Positions 1 through 9,531 of a stretch of 64,000 nt of DNA are shown one piece after another. The notes beneath the pieces were generated by a model. It saw only the letters and a list, made by a program, of their open reading frames with translations. It was not told the DNA's origin and made no database searches. Made by a program: the position numbers and the translations under genes. The DNA is taken from the NCBI RefSeq assembly GCF_900230225.1, contig NZ_OCNH01000003.1:1-64000 (forward strand), written 5' to 3'. Source of the stretch: Spirosoma fluviale (GTDB lineage Bacteria > Bacteroidota > Bacteroidia > Cytophagales > Spirosomataceae). How positions within the stretch are numbered: the first letter of the stretch is position 1; the number at the start of each line of letters is the position of its first letter.

Positions 1-94
1 CGATGCCGATGATGAGGTCGAATTTATCGGCGAAGAAGGCGACGGCTTCACTGCCAATCAAACCGGCTGATCCGGTAACGAGTGCAATCTTCAT
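1..94 (-). CDS. NAD-dependent epimerase/dehydratase, 5' end only
   Basis: Only the first 31 codons are inside the window; the gene continues past base 1. The protein opens with MKIALVTGSAGLIGSEAV, a first beta strand followed by the glycine-rich NAD-binding loop (TGSAGLIG) of extended short-chain dehydrogenases, which interconvert nucleotide sugars. The SEAVAFF stretch after the loop resembles CDP-paratose/tyvelose 2-epimerases (from memory, not searched). It lies on the same strand as the exopolysaccharide locus and would fit as a sugar-nucleotide supply gene, but a 924-bp AT-rich gap separates it from that locus, so it may have its own promoter. Confidence 0.75.
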   Translation of the reverse strand, partial: MKIALVTGSAGLIGSEAVAFFADKFDLIIGI

Positions 95-1018
95 AATTGT
101 ATTCTTTTGTTTTAATTTGTGAAATTTAAATTGATGGACGAACGCCACTGCGCGTCAATTCATCCTGTTCCGGCTTTGACATAAGGCCGAATGTACTGAG
201 CCGTTTATGTGCTCGATTTTAATGGCAGTGCATTCTCTGGTACCAATTTATTGAGTAGTAAAAAAAGTTTTAATGTCTTAACGTATATTTTTTGCCAAGC
301 GTTTTAATTAAGTATTAGATTTAATAAATAATATCTAAAATAAAATTGGTATTGAGTTTATTTATTGAAACCTTATCCTAAAAATAAGTCAGCTATAAAT
401 GATAATTTTTACTGGAATTAAAACATTTACGTCGTTGGGTGAACGAGTAATAGTCTCACTTCTTTTATACGTATATACCTAACTGTTTAAGTAAGGCTGT
501 TATTCAATAACGTAACTGGGTTTTGCGACCGAATACTAACTATGTAAGCGATATATCTGCTCAAACCCATTATTTAACTACCTTAATGGATAAAAGGATC
601 ATGGTTTAATCCTCCTGATCCTGGCGAGTGTAACGGTTGATTAGTTAATCACAAATAAAGTCAGAGCCGTAATTTTACTTATATCAATTTATCAGTCTAT
701 TTTTATTCCACATCACAAAATGTCAACAGTAAGAAAATTGTGTTTGTTGAAAATGTATGCCTGTTGACACGACCGAAATTCTAACTCAGTGAAAAAATCG
801 AAATTAAAAAAGTTTATTCCCGGCCCCTGGACTATAATAATAGTCATAAGTATAAGCCTCTTTATTCTAGTCGTCTGGCTGCTACGATATGTATTTATAT
901 AATGCCGAAAATTGATTTGACAGGTAACATAAATTGAAAAACTGTTCGCCTGTTTTTTTTATAATACAAGTCATCATTTTTCTGTTAGTCCATATACTTT
1001 ATAGAAATCAGAACAAGC
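95..1018. other. AT-rich intergenic region between epimerase and T9SS protein
   Basis: About 0.9 kb with clearly lower GC than the flanking genes. It holds the promoter side of the minus-strand epimerase and the 3' side of the large T9SS protein. Apart from a 37-codon candidate membrane peptide (789-902) I see no credible reading frame, no tRNA and no strong GC-rich terminator hairpin. Confidence 0.5.
789..902 (+). CDS. Possible 37-residue single-pass membrane peptide
   Basis: A GTG-started frame encodes a lysine-rich N-terminus (VKKSKLKKFIPG) followed by about 20 hydrophobic residues (TIIIVISISLFILVVWLL) and a short basic tail, the layout of a small bitopic membrane protein. No convincing ribosome-binding site is visible, the start is not ATG, and low-GC DNA easily gives hydrophobic frames. 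The frame is open upstream for only eight codons before a stop. Treat as a weak candidate. It is on the opposite strand to its neighbours. Confidence 0.22.
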   Translation: MKKSKLKKFIPGPWTIIIVISISLFILVVWLLRYVFI

Positions 1019-4000
1019 TTACCGGATAAATCGAGTGGACACATTAGTCGAATTCTTTTGAAATTGTAGTACATAAGTGCCTTTTGCAAATGTACTGACA
1101 TCAACTGCGGAATCTGACGTACCCGTTGCCGGAATCCAGCTGGTCACTTCTTTTCCATCCATAGAGAAGACCCGGAGTTTACAGTCGCCCTCCACAATAG
1201 GGTGTTTAATGTAAAGAATTCCCTCGGTTGGGTTCGGGTAAACGCTGAATTTAGTGTCGGCAGAGGCCGTGAAAGCCGGACTGTTGACCACCTCAGCCCC
1301 CGGTGCATCTAACTTGAACTTCCAGTACCCTTCAGGGCGTGTCTGATTGCCAGCGTTAATGACGCCGGTATAGGGAAGATAAGGCCCCCCATTTTCGCTT
1401 ACCAGTATTCGATAGCGCGTGGATGGCGTAGTTGCGGTGAGGGTATTGGCCTCATCGTCGGCCTTTAGGAGCACAACCGACGGCGAGTTGTTGGCAAAAA
1501 AACGCATCTGCTCAATATCAACCACCCGATTGACATTGTAGCCATTGCCCCAAAAATAGATGCGCAGGGTTTTGGGCCTGTGCCAGTTAGCCGCCGGGTC
1601 CAGAACGGATGCACTCACGGCATTGAAAGGGCCATATTTGATAAAGGCCGTGCCGTCTACCATCGTTATATCGAGCGGTTGGGCACGATTGAAGATTGGT
1701 GCAATAACATTGTTGTAATCTCCCTGCGCAATGACTTTGTCGTTGCCGTAGATTCGTCCAATGGGGGTGGGAACCAGCGTAACCTGGCAATTGATGCGGG
1801 AAATTACCTTGTCTTCGTCGTCGAGGATCTCGATATAGCTGCCGCCGTTTCGATTGCGCCCTTCGTCAATACTGAAGAAGTTGCCTTCCTGATTAATGAC
1901 ACCCTGTAGCCGCCAGCTATTGCGTAAATTGTTGTTGTTACCCAGATTACGGGTAATGCTGTAACTGGCGCTGTTTTGTCGGAAAAACATGAACAGGTCA
2001 GGAGACGCAAATCGGTCGTATTTTTTGACGGTTGTGCGGGCAGTCCAGTATTTCGCATTCATGTCGGTGTAGTCTTCCTGCGCCGGGCTTCGTTTCCAGC
2101 CATATAGGTCATTTTGCAGAATGCTGCTTGCCGGAAGACCCTCCAGCAAGTCAAGGCCATTGGTTGTGTCCGTTTCAATAGGCGGGTACAGGTACTCGGA
2201 AGGAACAATCTGTTTGGACTGGCTGGCGCTTGACCACGAAAAAACCGCCCGGTTGCCGCCATACGACTCCAGGCGAACCATGTATTGTTTATGCGCAGCC
2301 AGCGAAATACTGCCGCTGTATTCTGTTGAACTGCTCGTGGTGACCTGGTCGATCACCAATTTATTGTCGATCCAGAGCCGTATGCCTTTTGTGGCGTTGA
2401 CATAAAACGTGTACTGTTCCGAAAACTGAGGACTAACAAAGCCGCTCCATCGTACGGAAAAATCCGACGTACCCGACAGCTTTGCGCCAACGGGGTTTTC
2501 TATCCAGTTGACATTAACGAGTTTATCGAGTTGGATCAGTCGGGTGTTGGCGTTGTTGAGGTCGGGCCCTTCGGCGTAGGTTCCGAGCAGGCCATTCGTG
2601 CGTGTTCGGGTTAGCGAAACAGGAATGGATTGCTGCTGAATGGTTTCCAGTCCGGTTACTTTCCAGCGATGCAGACCGCTATGCCCCGCTTCCTCGGCAT
2701 GCCAGATGTAGATCGACCCGTCCTGCCCGGCCACTGCCGTGCCATACAGCACATTACCGCCCATGCCCGGAAAAGCGGGCTGCCCCCCGGTTTCGGTTCC
2801 CAGTACACCAAACTGGCCAACAAACAGGCCGTTTTCGTAAACGTGGTTCCACTTATTAGTTTGGCTGTTTTTCCAGAATTCGCCGTGGTAAGACCAGAAA
2901 ATGTGCCGCCCGCTAACGGTTACATCGCCACCGCCATACTCAACGCTATTGCCTACGTCATAGGCTCCGTCGGGCGGGAAGTTGCCGGTGTACTCCTCTG
3001 CCGTGGCGTAGGCTGTTTTCCAGGCCCAGCCTGAGGTGCCTGGTTTGATACCACCCAGGTGAAACCCGAATCCGTTCGATTTGTCGGCGCTGATCTTGTT
3101 TTTGTTAAATGAGATGATCGTACCGTTTGCCGTGGTCAAACCGGGGCGCATGTTGCCATAACCCGTGAAATCGACGGGGTCCGTAGCACTGATAACCGGA
3201 ATACGAGCGGTAAGTAACGGGGGCGACCAGAGGGGGTTATTTTGCGGATTGAAACCCGCCAGCAACTTCTTCTGCCATTTTAGGTTACCACCCACTCCGC
3301 TGGGCTGACTGATGGCCTGGTTCAGCGAACCATCCGCTGCCAGGTAATACTCGGCATTGTCGAGGGTAATCCCCGTAAACCGCAGGGGGCCGCTTTGAGG
3401 TAATTCAACGACGCTCCATCCTTTCGGTTTCACTTGCTGCAACAACGCATACGTCCGGTTATTGCTGAGCGTCGTTACCGACTTGAATACGTTGATGATG
3501 AATGTGTGGTTGATATTCTGCTGATCGAAATAGGTTTCCGGTATCGACGCCCGCCAGTTCCTGACCAGCGTCCAGGAGGAGGCCAGCGGTTTGGTATAAT
3601 CGACATCGAACTCCAGATACTGGCAAAAGACCCGCCGGGGGTTGTTCTGGTCGACCTCCGAGCTGTAAGCGTGCTGCATGTACTGAATCCGATCAATGAA
3701 AGTTCGGCTGGCCGAGTAGTGCTGCGCCCGGTAATTGCCCGAATCGCCCACCCAGAACGACCCATCGGCCTGAAACGCAAGAAACGTATCGTTGATAATC
3801 CCGCTCACATCCGAAAAGTAGAACTTGTCGTTGTTCACGGTTGGGTCTGTTGCATAGCCACCCTGTTGACCCAGTGTCCAGCTCGATACGCCACTCACGT
3901 TATTGTAGGCTTTCAGTTGCTGGCTTCCTCCGCCATCGGCAACGAGTACGGTTCTGTTATCGGGCGATACGGCCAGGGCCATCGGACGTTCCAAACCCGT

Positions 4001-4963
4001 CAGGGAAACATCTGTCTCGACTAGATTGCCATCGGTTGCAACGGCGTATTTACGTACGGTCAGGCCGTTGATGACCCAAAGCTGGTCCTGCCCGTCCACG
4101 GCTAGTCCGGCCGCATCGTTGAAGAAGAGCGTTTGGACCAGCGCACCGGTTGTCTTGTTGTACACCCGAATCTGGTGCCTTGCCTTGTGCGAAACGAACA
4201 GGTAGTTCCCGTTTTTCTGAACGGCCAGCCCCGTTATGACACCATTGGCCTCCCGGATTATATCCAGACAGGACGCGTATGTTTTGCCGAGGGCAGTCTT
4301 GAAGGAAAGGCCTTTGGGAAACAGCTTTTCTTTATCATCGCTGGTATTGGTACCATAAATAAACCAGCTGTTGCCATTGCCGTAACCGTCATAACCGGCC
4401 CAGTAAACGGTGGTCCCATCAGTGGCCGTAAACAAGGTGGCCTGGGCCGTTTCACCTTTTGGCGAAAACTCAATCCGCGACTGTGGGTTGTCTACCGTAA
4501 ACTTGGCCTGCGAGGGATTGCCTTCGGCGTAGCCAACGCCAAAATACGTGGTGTTGCCGCTGACGGCCATACTCTGCATACGCAGAAAAGCCCGATGCAT
4601 GTTGTTGCCCTTGCTAATGCCAAAGGACGAATTGCCGATAACACCCTCCCAGGTATAATTTACATTGTTCGATAATACCCGGATGTCGTAATTGCCTTCC
4701 GTAATAAGCCTGCCCTCATCGTCGAGGCCATCCCAGGTTTTTTGATGCGTACCCGCCGGGTACTCGACACCGCTCCAGAGGGTCCGGAGCAGCACGCTGT
4801 CTTTGGAGAATACGCCCGCGCTTGTTCGGGCCGCCGTTTTCAGGGTAAACGAGAAGGGAGTCCGGTCTTTGGACTGGGCAGCTGTCATTAAGGGCAGCAG
4901 GGTGCAAATAACCAGACTTACCAGCAGGAGCAACACTCCCTTACTCGTTTTTAACCTGTACAT
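1019..4963 (-). CDS. Large secreted T9SS cargo with beta-propeller-like repeats and PA14 domain
   Basis: 1314 residues. An N-terminal signal peptide (VLLLLVSLVICTLLPLMTAA) is followed by a FlgD-like Ig segment (around 58-100, WDGLDDEGRLITEGNYDIRV), a long region with NHL/beta-propeller-like repeats (around 230-450), a PA14 domain (around 789-925, with RWSGFVSPQFSEQYTFYV and LWIDNKLVID), and a C-terminal type IX sorting domain (1239-1314, starting FSVYPNPTEGILYI and ending in the usual KGTYVLQF pattern). PA14 domains often bind carbohydrate. Position directly downstream of the exopolysaccharide genes, same strand, suggests a surface protein that binds or processes the polymer (inference). Start is the ATG just before the signal peptide. 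No catalytic motif recognised. Confidence 0.85.
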   Translation of the reverse strand: MYRLKTSKGVLLLLVSLVICTLLPLMTAAQSKDRTPFSFTLKTAARTSAGVFSKDSVLLRTLWSGVEYPAGTHQKTWDGLDDEGRLITEGNYDIRVLSNNVNYTWEGVIGNSSFGISKGNNMHRAFLRMQSMAVSGNTTYFGVGYAEGNPSQAKFTVDNPQSRIEFSPKGETAQATLFTATDGTTVYWAGYDGYGNGNSWFIYGTNTSDDKEKLFPKGLSFKTALGKTYASCLDIIREANGVITGLAVQKNGNYLFVSHKARHQIRVYNKTTGALVQTLFFNDAAGLAVDGQDQLWVINGLTVRKYAVATDGNLVETDVSLTGLERPMALAVSPDNRTVLVADGGGSQQLKAYNNVSGVSSWTLGQQGGYATDPTVNNDKFYFSDVSGIINDTFLAFQADGSFWVGDSGNYRAQHYSASRTFIDRIQYMQHAYSSEVDQNNPRRVFCQYLEFDVDYTKPLASSWTLVRNWRASIPETYFDQQNINHTFIINVFKSVTTLSNNRTYALLQQVKPKGWSVVELPQSGPLRFTGITLDNAEYYLAADGSLNQAISQPSGVGGNLKWQKKLLAGFNPQNNPLWSPPLLTARIPVISATDPVDFTGYGNMRPGLTTANGTIISFNKNKISADKSNGFGFHLGGIKPGTSGWAWKTAYATAEEYTGNFPPDGAYDVGNSVEYGGGDVTVSGRHIFWSYHGEFWKNSQTNKWNHVYENGLFVGQFGVLGTETGGQPAFPGMGGNVLYGTAVAGQDGSIYIWHAEEAGHSGLHRWKVTGLETIQQQSIPVSLTRTRTNGLLGTYAEGPDLNNANTRLIQLDKLVNVNWIENPVGAKLSGTSDFSVRWSGFVSPQFSEQYTFYVNATKGIRLWIDNKLVIDQVTTSSSTEYSGSISLAAHKQYMVRLESYGGNRAVFSWSSASQSKQIVPSEYLYPPIETDTTNGLDLLEGLPASSILQNDLYGWKRSPAQEDYTDMNAKYWTARTTVKKYDRFASPDLFMFFRQNSASYSITRNLGNNNNLRNSWRLQGVINQEGNFFSIDEGRNRNGGSYIEILDDEDKVISRINCQVTLVPTPIGRIYGNDKVIAQGDYNNVIAPIFNRAQPLDITMVDGTAFIKYGPFNAVSASVLDPAANWHRPKTLRIYFWGNGYNVNRVVDIEQMRFFANNSPSVVLLKADDEANTLTATTPSTRYRILVSENGGPYLPYTGVINAGNQTRPEGYWKFKLDAPGAEVVNSPAFTASADTKFSVYPNPTEGILYIKHPIVEGDCKLRVFSMDGKEVTSWIPATGTSDSAVDVSTFAKGTYVLQFQKNSTNVSTRFIR

Positions 4964-5024
4964 AGACTATTTCTTATAATCAGTAAACCACCAAAATTCG
5001 AACTGGTTGGTATAATGTGTTTTT

Positions 5025-6296
5025 TTATTGGTTGACAACCTCTGCTACCCGAGGGGCAGATACCGGCTCATCCAGCAATACCTGGGCAATGTTCGACAGT
5101 ACCACTTCCCGGCCAAACTGCACCACAAATTTTTCGGCTTCCGATTTGTAGTCTTCAATAACCGGATCGTTGGTAATCACCATAGAGACGTACTTCTTCA
5201 GGGTAGCCATGTCGCCGTAGTCACTCACCAGCGCGATGTCGTTTTTCTTCGTCGTCTTGTAGAGCTCCGATTTAGCGTCGGCGTTGACGATCAGCAGCTG
5301 ACGCATGGCCATGATACCCAGCAGTTTCGATGGGAAGTAGATATCAAATGGTACTTTCACCTGCGAGATAAAGACCGCATCGACATCGGCCAGAAACTCA
5401 AGGTATTCGGAGGAGTTCAGGAACGGCATGAACTGTACGTTCCGGATCGACTTCTCGGCGGCATAAGCCTTCAAGCGTTCCAGATCGGCCCCTTCACCAA
5501 TGATCAGAAACTGTACATCCGGCACGTGCGCAAATTCGACGGCGGTATCCAGCAGAATATCCAGTCCCTGCTTTTTGCCCACGTTACCGGCATAGCCAAT
5601 GAGTTTGGTGGAGGGAGCAAAGTTGAACTTCTTGCGGAACAGCCCGGCTGCGGGCTTTACAAAGGTTTTTTCGTCGTTGTGCGTCCAGTTCGGCCAGAAA
5701 AGGATCTTGCTGTCGGGAAGCTTTTTGCGGTCGCGCAGCAGGTCGAGCATACTGCCCGAAATACTGGATACATAATCGGCTTTTTTGTAGCTCCATAACT
5801 CCAGAGCGTTGATGACCTTCAGCATGGCCGATCCTTTCAGCATACCCAGCGAGTAAGCCGCTTCGACCTGAAAATCCTGCACGTTGATGACCAGTTTTCG
5901 ACGCCAGAACAGGTTCATGAAAGCTGCCAGTACACCCAGCAGAACGGGCGTGGTAAAGACCACGATAACGTCTGGCCGCTTCACCCGGAACGAGTTGATC
6001 ATGGCAAAGAAGGTCAGCGACACTTCGTGCATGATTCGCTGAAAAGCCGACGGATTATGCGGAACGTATAAGTAGCCCCGGTGAACCGTAACGTTGTTGA
6101 TCACTTCTGTAGCGAACAGTTTGCCTTCATCCTCTTTGCGTTTCTGCCACTGTGGATAAAAAGGAAAACCGGTGATAACATCGACGTCGTAGCCATTCTC
6201 GGCGCAGTAAAACGCGTAATCAGAGGCATAAATAGAGATGCCGCTATGATCGGGAGCGAACGTCTGACTGTAAATAAGAACCCGTTTGTTAGCCAT
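5025..6296 (-). CDS. WcaI-like family 4 glycosyltransferase
   Basis: 423 residues starting MANKRVLIYSQTFAPDHSG. An open frame continues well upstream but runs through the VanZ-like gene in another register, so this ATG is preferred. The N-terminal half has a donor-independent Rossmann fold with a glycine/serine-rich first loop; the C-terminal half contains GYAGNVGKKQGLDILLDTA and FLIIGEGADLERLK, typical GT4 nucleotide-sugar binding. Overall style matches WcaI/WbuB enzymes that add a sugar to lipid-linked repeat units at the cytoplasmic membrane face. It is the last glycosyltransferase of the locus; the 61-bp gap to the T9SS gene allows co-transcription. Confidence 0.85.
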   Translation of the reverse strand: MANKRVLIYSQTFAPDHSGISIYASDYAFYCAENGYDVDVITGFPFYPQWQKRKEDEGKLFATEVINNVTVHRGYLYVPHNPSAFQRIMHEVSLTFFAMINSFRVKRPDVIVVFTTPVLLGVLAAFMNLFWRRKLVINVQDFQVEAAYSLGMLKGSAMLKVINALELWSYKKADYVSSISGSMLDLLRDRKKLPDSKILFWPNWTHNDEKTFVKPAAGLFRKKFNFAPSTKLIGYAGNVGKKQGLDILLDTAVEFAHVPDVQFLIIGEGADLERLKAYAAEKSIRNVQFMPFLNSSEYLEFLADVDAVFISQVKVPFDIYFPSKLLGIMAMRQLLIVNADAKSELYKTTKKNDIALVSDYGDMATLKKYVSMVITNDPVIEDYKSEAEKFVVQFGREVVLSNIAQVLLDEPVSAPRVAEVVNQ

Positions 6297-6385
6297 GAGC
6301 CAGTTGTATGTTGTTGAGAGTCGTTTGAGAAAATGTTTTGTCATGCCATAAAGGCATGGCGGGGCATACGTAAGTGTCCGGGCCT

Positions 6386-6796
6386 TCAGAAAAGGGATTT
6401 GATCTCGCGACCTGCCAGCAGCAGCGCCGTGACAAGCACGAGGCCAGCCGCTGCACCCCCTGATCCCCAGCCAATATCTCCCCAGTCGAAGTGACGCAGG
6501 GGAAGTAGTAACTGACCCGCTTCGGCAAGCGTAACAATGGCGACCAATCCCAGCCAGACGGCTAGCCACATGGGCCAGGGCCGGTTTGTGCTGACCAGCC
6601 AGATGGCCGAAAGACCGCCGAGGAAAACGAACGGAATGGCCGTTCGGATATTCATGTTCGCGTCGTCGTCTGCCCAGCGCGTTACCCAAATGGGTAGGTA
6701 ATTGGATAATTCCAACCTTGGTTGCGGTAGCCAGCTGAACAGAAAGACACTGAGTAAGCCAATCGCTAAAAGAATATAAAGAATACTTGATCGCAT
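6386..6796 (-). CDS. VanZ-like membrane protein
   Basis: 136 residues from the ATG at 6794-6796; a GTG at 6812-6814 would overlap the upstream gene and is less likely. About four hydrophobic segments are visible (YILLAIGLLSVFLFSW, the IPFVFLGGLSAIWLV stretch, WLAVWLGLVAIVTLAEAGQ, and a C-terminal AAAGLVLVTALLLAG). The spacing of a charged/polar loop (RHFDWGDIGWGSGGAAAG) fits VanZ-like proteins, which carry an E-x-x-Q and D-x-x-D-x-x-x-N-type core; here EAGQ and DWGD are seen. Function unknown. Ten bases downstream of a glycosyltransferase, so almost certainly in the same transcript. Confidence 0.7.
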   Translation of the reverse strand: MRSSILYILLAIGLLSVFLFSWLPQPRLELSNYLPIWVTRWADDDANMNIRTAIPFVFLGGLSAIWLVSTNRPWPMWLAVWLGLVAIVTLAEAGQLLLPLRHFDWGDIGWGSGGAAAGLVLVTALLLAGREIKSLF

Positions 6797-6806
6797 GAAG
6801 GGGTAG

Positions 6807-7676
6807 TTACTCACTGGCTACCAGTACCGGTGATTTGTCGGCCGGTTTGGCCTGATGCTGCTTCATTAGCTCCTTTGTCCGCAGCACAATGAAGTACTCG
6901 TAAATGGCCTGTAGCGTCGAGTAAGTGACGCCAGCGCCCCCGTCGAGAAAGGCCCGGCGCACGACCACCATGTACAGCCATTTGATAATTGGCCGACCAG
7001 GCATTTGGTAGAAAAGCCCCTTCTGGTGGAATCGTTTCTCGGTGAAATCCTTACCGAACAGTGCTTTCTGTACCGAAAATGACGTTTGCCCGTTCATGTT
7101 GGCGAGGTGCGTGGCGGCTTCCATATCGGCGTAGCCCAAATGCCGCTGCCACCAGAAACGGAACCCTTTGCTGAACGGATAATGATCCAGAAAACCGCTC
7201 AACCGACCCGTAGGGCCATCGGGCAATGACACCGGGTTCACCAGCCGTTCGTAGCGCATCTTGTTCGGGCGGAACAGCCGCAGGTAATACGGCGACATCT
7301 GTGCGTGTTTCAGCCAGGTGCCATCCCAGGCAAAATCCCGGCGTTGTACTTCAAAAGCCACAGCATCCGTCCGGGTGGTATCAAAGGCTTTCAGCGAAGC
7401 CAGCAAACTATCCGATACCCGCTCATCGGCGTCGATGTAGAGTACCCAGGGGTATTTGAACGGAATGTTGGCCAGTCCCCAGTTCTGGTGTGCCGACCAG
7501 TTGTCGAACTTCCGCTTCGTGATGGTCGCGTTGGCAGCCAGGGCAATATCAGCTGTTCGGTCGTCGCTGAAGGAGTCGAACACGTGAACGTCATCGCACC
7601 AGGTTACCGATTTCAGGCATTCGGGTAAATCCTGCTCTTCATTCTTTGTGAGGATCAGTACGGAGATCGGGATCAT
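6807..7676 (-). CDS. Family 2 glycosyltransferase (WaaE/KdtX type)
   Basis: 289 residues. Starts ISVLILTKNEEQDLPECL, the GT2 first strand with the TKNE signature, then VHVFDSFSDDRTADIA and LYIDADERVS, the D-x-D-type metal and nucleotide site. This arrangement is typical of the KdtX/WaaE group, which transfers a sugar from an NDP donor without a metal-dependent C-terminal domain. The C-terminal third has a hydrophobic/aromatic stretch (IIKWLYMVVVRRAF) often seen in this group. ATG start; 35-bp gap from the upstream WcaF-like gene. Acceptor cannot be deduced. Confidence 0.87.
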   Translation of the reverse strand: MIPISVLILTKNEEQDLPECLKSVTWCDDVHVFDSFSDDRTADIALAANATITKRKFDNWSAHQNWGLANIPFKYPWVLYIDADERVSDSLLASLKAFDTTRTDAVAFEVQRRDFAWDGTWLKHAQMSPYYLRLFRPNKMRYERLVNPVSLPDGPTGRLSGFLDHYPFSKGFRFWWQRHLGYADMEAATHLANMNGQTSFSVQKALFGKDFTEKRFHQKGLFYQMPGRPIIKWLYMVVVRRAFLDGGAGVTYSTLQAIYEYFIVLRTKELMKQHQAKPADKSPVLVASE

Positions 7677-7711
7677 ATATCGTTATCGTATGATGTGTCT
7701 GAATAAGAATT

Positions 7712-8275
7712 TTACGCTTCCTGCATGACGCGTTCCTTGATCGGCTTGCAGGGATGACCGGCGCAGATTGTCCAGGGTGGCATGTTTTTGGTCACCACCG
7801 AGCGGGCACCCACCACGCAGCCGTTACCAATGGTAATGCCCGGATGAACAAAGGCTTCGGCCGCCACCCACGCGTGGTCGCCAATTTCGATCGGCATAGC
7901 TACCAGCGGAGAGCCGGGCCGGGTGTAATCGTGGGTACCTGCGCAGATGTGCGCCCCCTGCGATACCACCGCCCGCTGACCAAGGGTGATTTTGGCCAGT
8001 GAATACAGGATAGCTCCATCCGCTACGCCACACTCGTCGGCGAGGTCGAGGTTCCAGGGAGCCCAGATTTTCACGTTCGGGTACACGTGAACGCCCCGGC
8101 CAACTTTCGCCCCGAAACACCGGAGCACGAATGACCGCCAGCTATGAAAGGGGCGGGGGGAGAGCCGGAAGAATAAGGCGGCAAAAACACCCCAGACAAC
8201 CCGGCCAATTCGGTTCTTCAGCGAAAACGAAGGCCCCGTGAATGTATCTTGATTAACCATTACCATGTTGAGCAT
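7712..8275 (-). CDS. WcaF-like sugar O-acetyltransferase
   Basis: 187 residues with a left-handed beta-helix: hexapeptide repeats run through GVHVYPNVKIWAPWNL, GVADGAILYSLAKITLG and AEAFVHPGITIGNGCVVGAR. The HICAGTHDY stretch holds the histidine expected to act in acetyl-CoA dependent O-acetylation. Length and the N-terminal FRLSPRPFHSWRSFVLR segment match putative colanic acid acetyltransferase WcaF. It likely decorates a repeat-unit sugar. Three in-frame ATGs lie at the start (residues 1, 4, 6); the first is used here but the others are equally possible. Confidence 0.85.
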   Translation of the reverse strand: MLNMVMVNQDTFTGPSFSLKNRIGRVVWGVFAALFFRLSPRPFHSWRSFVLRCFGAKVGRGVHVYPNVKIWAPWNLDLADECGVADGAILYSLAKITLGQRAVVSQGAHICAGTHDYTRPGSPLVAMPIEIGDHAWVAAEAFVHPGITIGNGCVVGARSVVTKNMPPWTICAGHPCKPIKERVMQEA

Positions 8276-8295
8276 AGTTGAAATTGCCTGCTTTC

Positions 8296-9498
8296 TCAGG
8301 CACTGATGGCCTGCGCCATGCGGGCAGCCGCCGGATTGATGTAGAAATATTCTTCAAATGCGTACCGGGCCTGCTTTTCCATCTTGCGCTGCTCAGGAGG
8401 TGTCAGACTCAGCCAGTCTTCCAGTACCTGCCGGGTGCCTTCGACCGTATTAGGGGCGACGAAACCACCCGCTGCTGATGCGATTTCCCGCCAGATATTG
8501 ACCTGATTCGAGATTAATACCGGCTTTCCGCACGCGAGGGCTTCCACCACGGCAATACCGAAGTTTTCCTGATGGCTGGGGAGTACAAAAGCCTCGCAGC
8601 CGTAAAAAGCACCCCATTTTGTATTGCCCGTAAGCATACCCGGAAATATCACTTTGTCTTTTATGAGCGGGTTGCCAGCCACCAGTTGCTGCATACTCTG
8701 CCCGTAAGTCGTTTCCAGACCCGGCCCGGCAATGACCAGTTTCGGAACCGACGCGCCCGTATGCTGACTTGCCGACACGACGGCTGCGTACGCTTTGATG
8801 AGCAGATCGACGCCTTTTTTCATGTCTATCCGGCTCAAAAACAGCAAATAAGGCTGGTTGGCTAGTTCGGGACATTTGGTTAGAAAAGCCTCCTTCATGG
8901 CTGGCGTAAAAGCCGGTGAGCTGTCGATGCCGTACCCAACGTTGATTTCCTGACTGGGCTGGTAAGGCCTGAAGGGCTTCCGGGCCTGGATCAACTCTTC
9001 CTCGCAGGTAAACAACATCCCATCGGCTTCGTTGACAACTTTGTCTTCGATCACCTTCCAGTAGAGCCAGTTGCGCAGCGCTTTTAACTTGCGGCCTTTA
9101 GCTTCCTGAAACCAGGGGTCGAGCATACCGTGCGGCATGATGAACACTTTGGGCATTTTACCCGCCGACTTCTGCTCTTTTTTTACCTGCTGGATGGCTT
9201 TCCGGGCTGCATAGCTGTGGTACAACCAGAGACCATGCACAATGACGGTATCGAACCGGGTGAGGTTATCGACCAGCCAGGGAACGAGCTTTGCGCTGTA
9301 CTGCCACGAGCGGCCCGCCGGACCGAGCGCGTGGATCGGGAAGGAGTAATCGGACAGGTATGGGGCGTCTGGCGCGTCAATGCTGGCTACCTCGTTCTGG
9401 ATACCCAATTCCGTCAATCCATTAATTATCGTGCGTATAGCCTGACAAACGCCCCCGGTTTTGGGGTCCATCCCGGCAACTACATGTAAAACGTTCAT
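8296..9498 (-). CDS. Family 4 glycosyltransferase
   Basis: 400 residues, GT-B fold. The start MNVLHVVAGMDPKTGGVCQA carries the glycine-rich acceptor-side loop; VFIMPHGMLDPW is typical of a subgroup found in Bacteroidota capsule loci; the C-terminal half has LFLSRIDMKKGVDLLIKAY and HQENFGIAVVEALACGKP, which contains the E-x7-E nucleotide-sugar motif. Retaining mechanism and cytoplasmic membrane-face location follow from the family. Donor and acceptor unknown. It is flanked closely by two acyltransferase genes of the same strand. Confidence 0.88.
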   Translation of the reverse strand: MNVLHVVAGMDPKTGGVCQAIRTIINGLTELGIQNEVASIDAPDAPYLSDYSFPIHALGPAGRSWQYSAKLVPWLVDNLTRFDTVIVHGLWLYHSYAARKAIQQVKKEQKSAGKMPKVFIMPHGMLDPWFQEAKGRKLKALRNWLYWKVIEDKVVNEADGMLFTCEEELIQARKPFRPYQPSQEINVGYGIDSSPAFTPAMKEAFLTKCPELANQPYLLFLSRIDMKKGVDLLIKAYAAVVSASQHTGASVPKLVIAGPGLETTYGQSMQQLVAGNPLIKDKVIFPGMLTGNTKWGAFYGCEAFVLPSHQENFGIAVVEALACGKPVLISNQVNIWREIASAAGGFVAPNTVEGTRQVLEDWLSLTPPEQRKMEKQARYAFEEYFYINPAAARMAQAISA

Positions 9499-9531
9499 TA
9501 TGTTGTGGTATCTGGCGTTTTGCCGGGTTGA

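Noticed and set aside
6297..6689. N-terminal extension of the glycosyltransferase at 5025-6296
   Set aside because: It would read through the VanZ-like gene in another frame and its residues are arginine-rich and domain-free.
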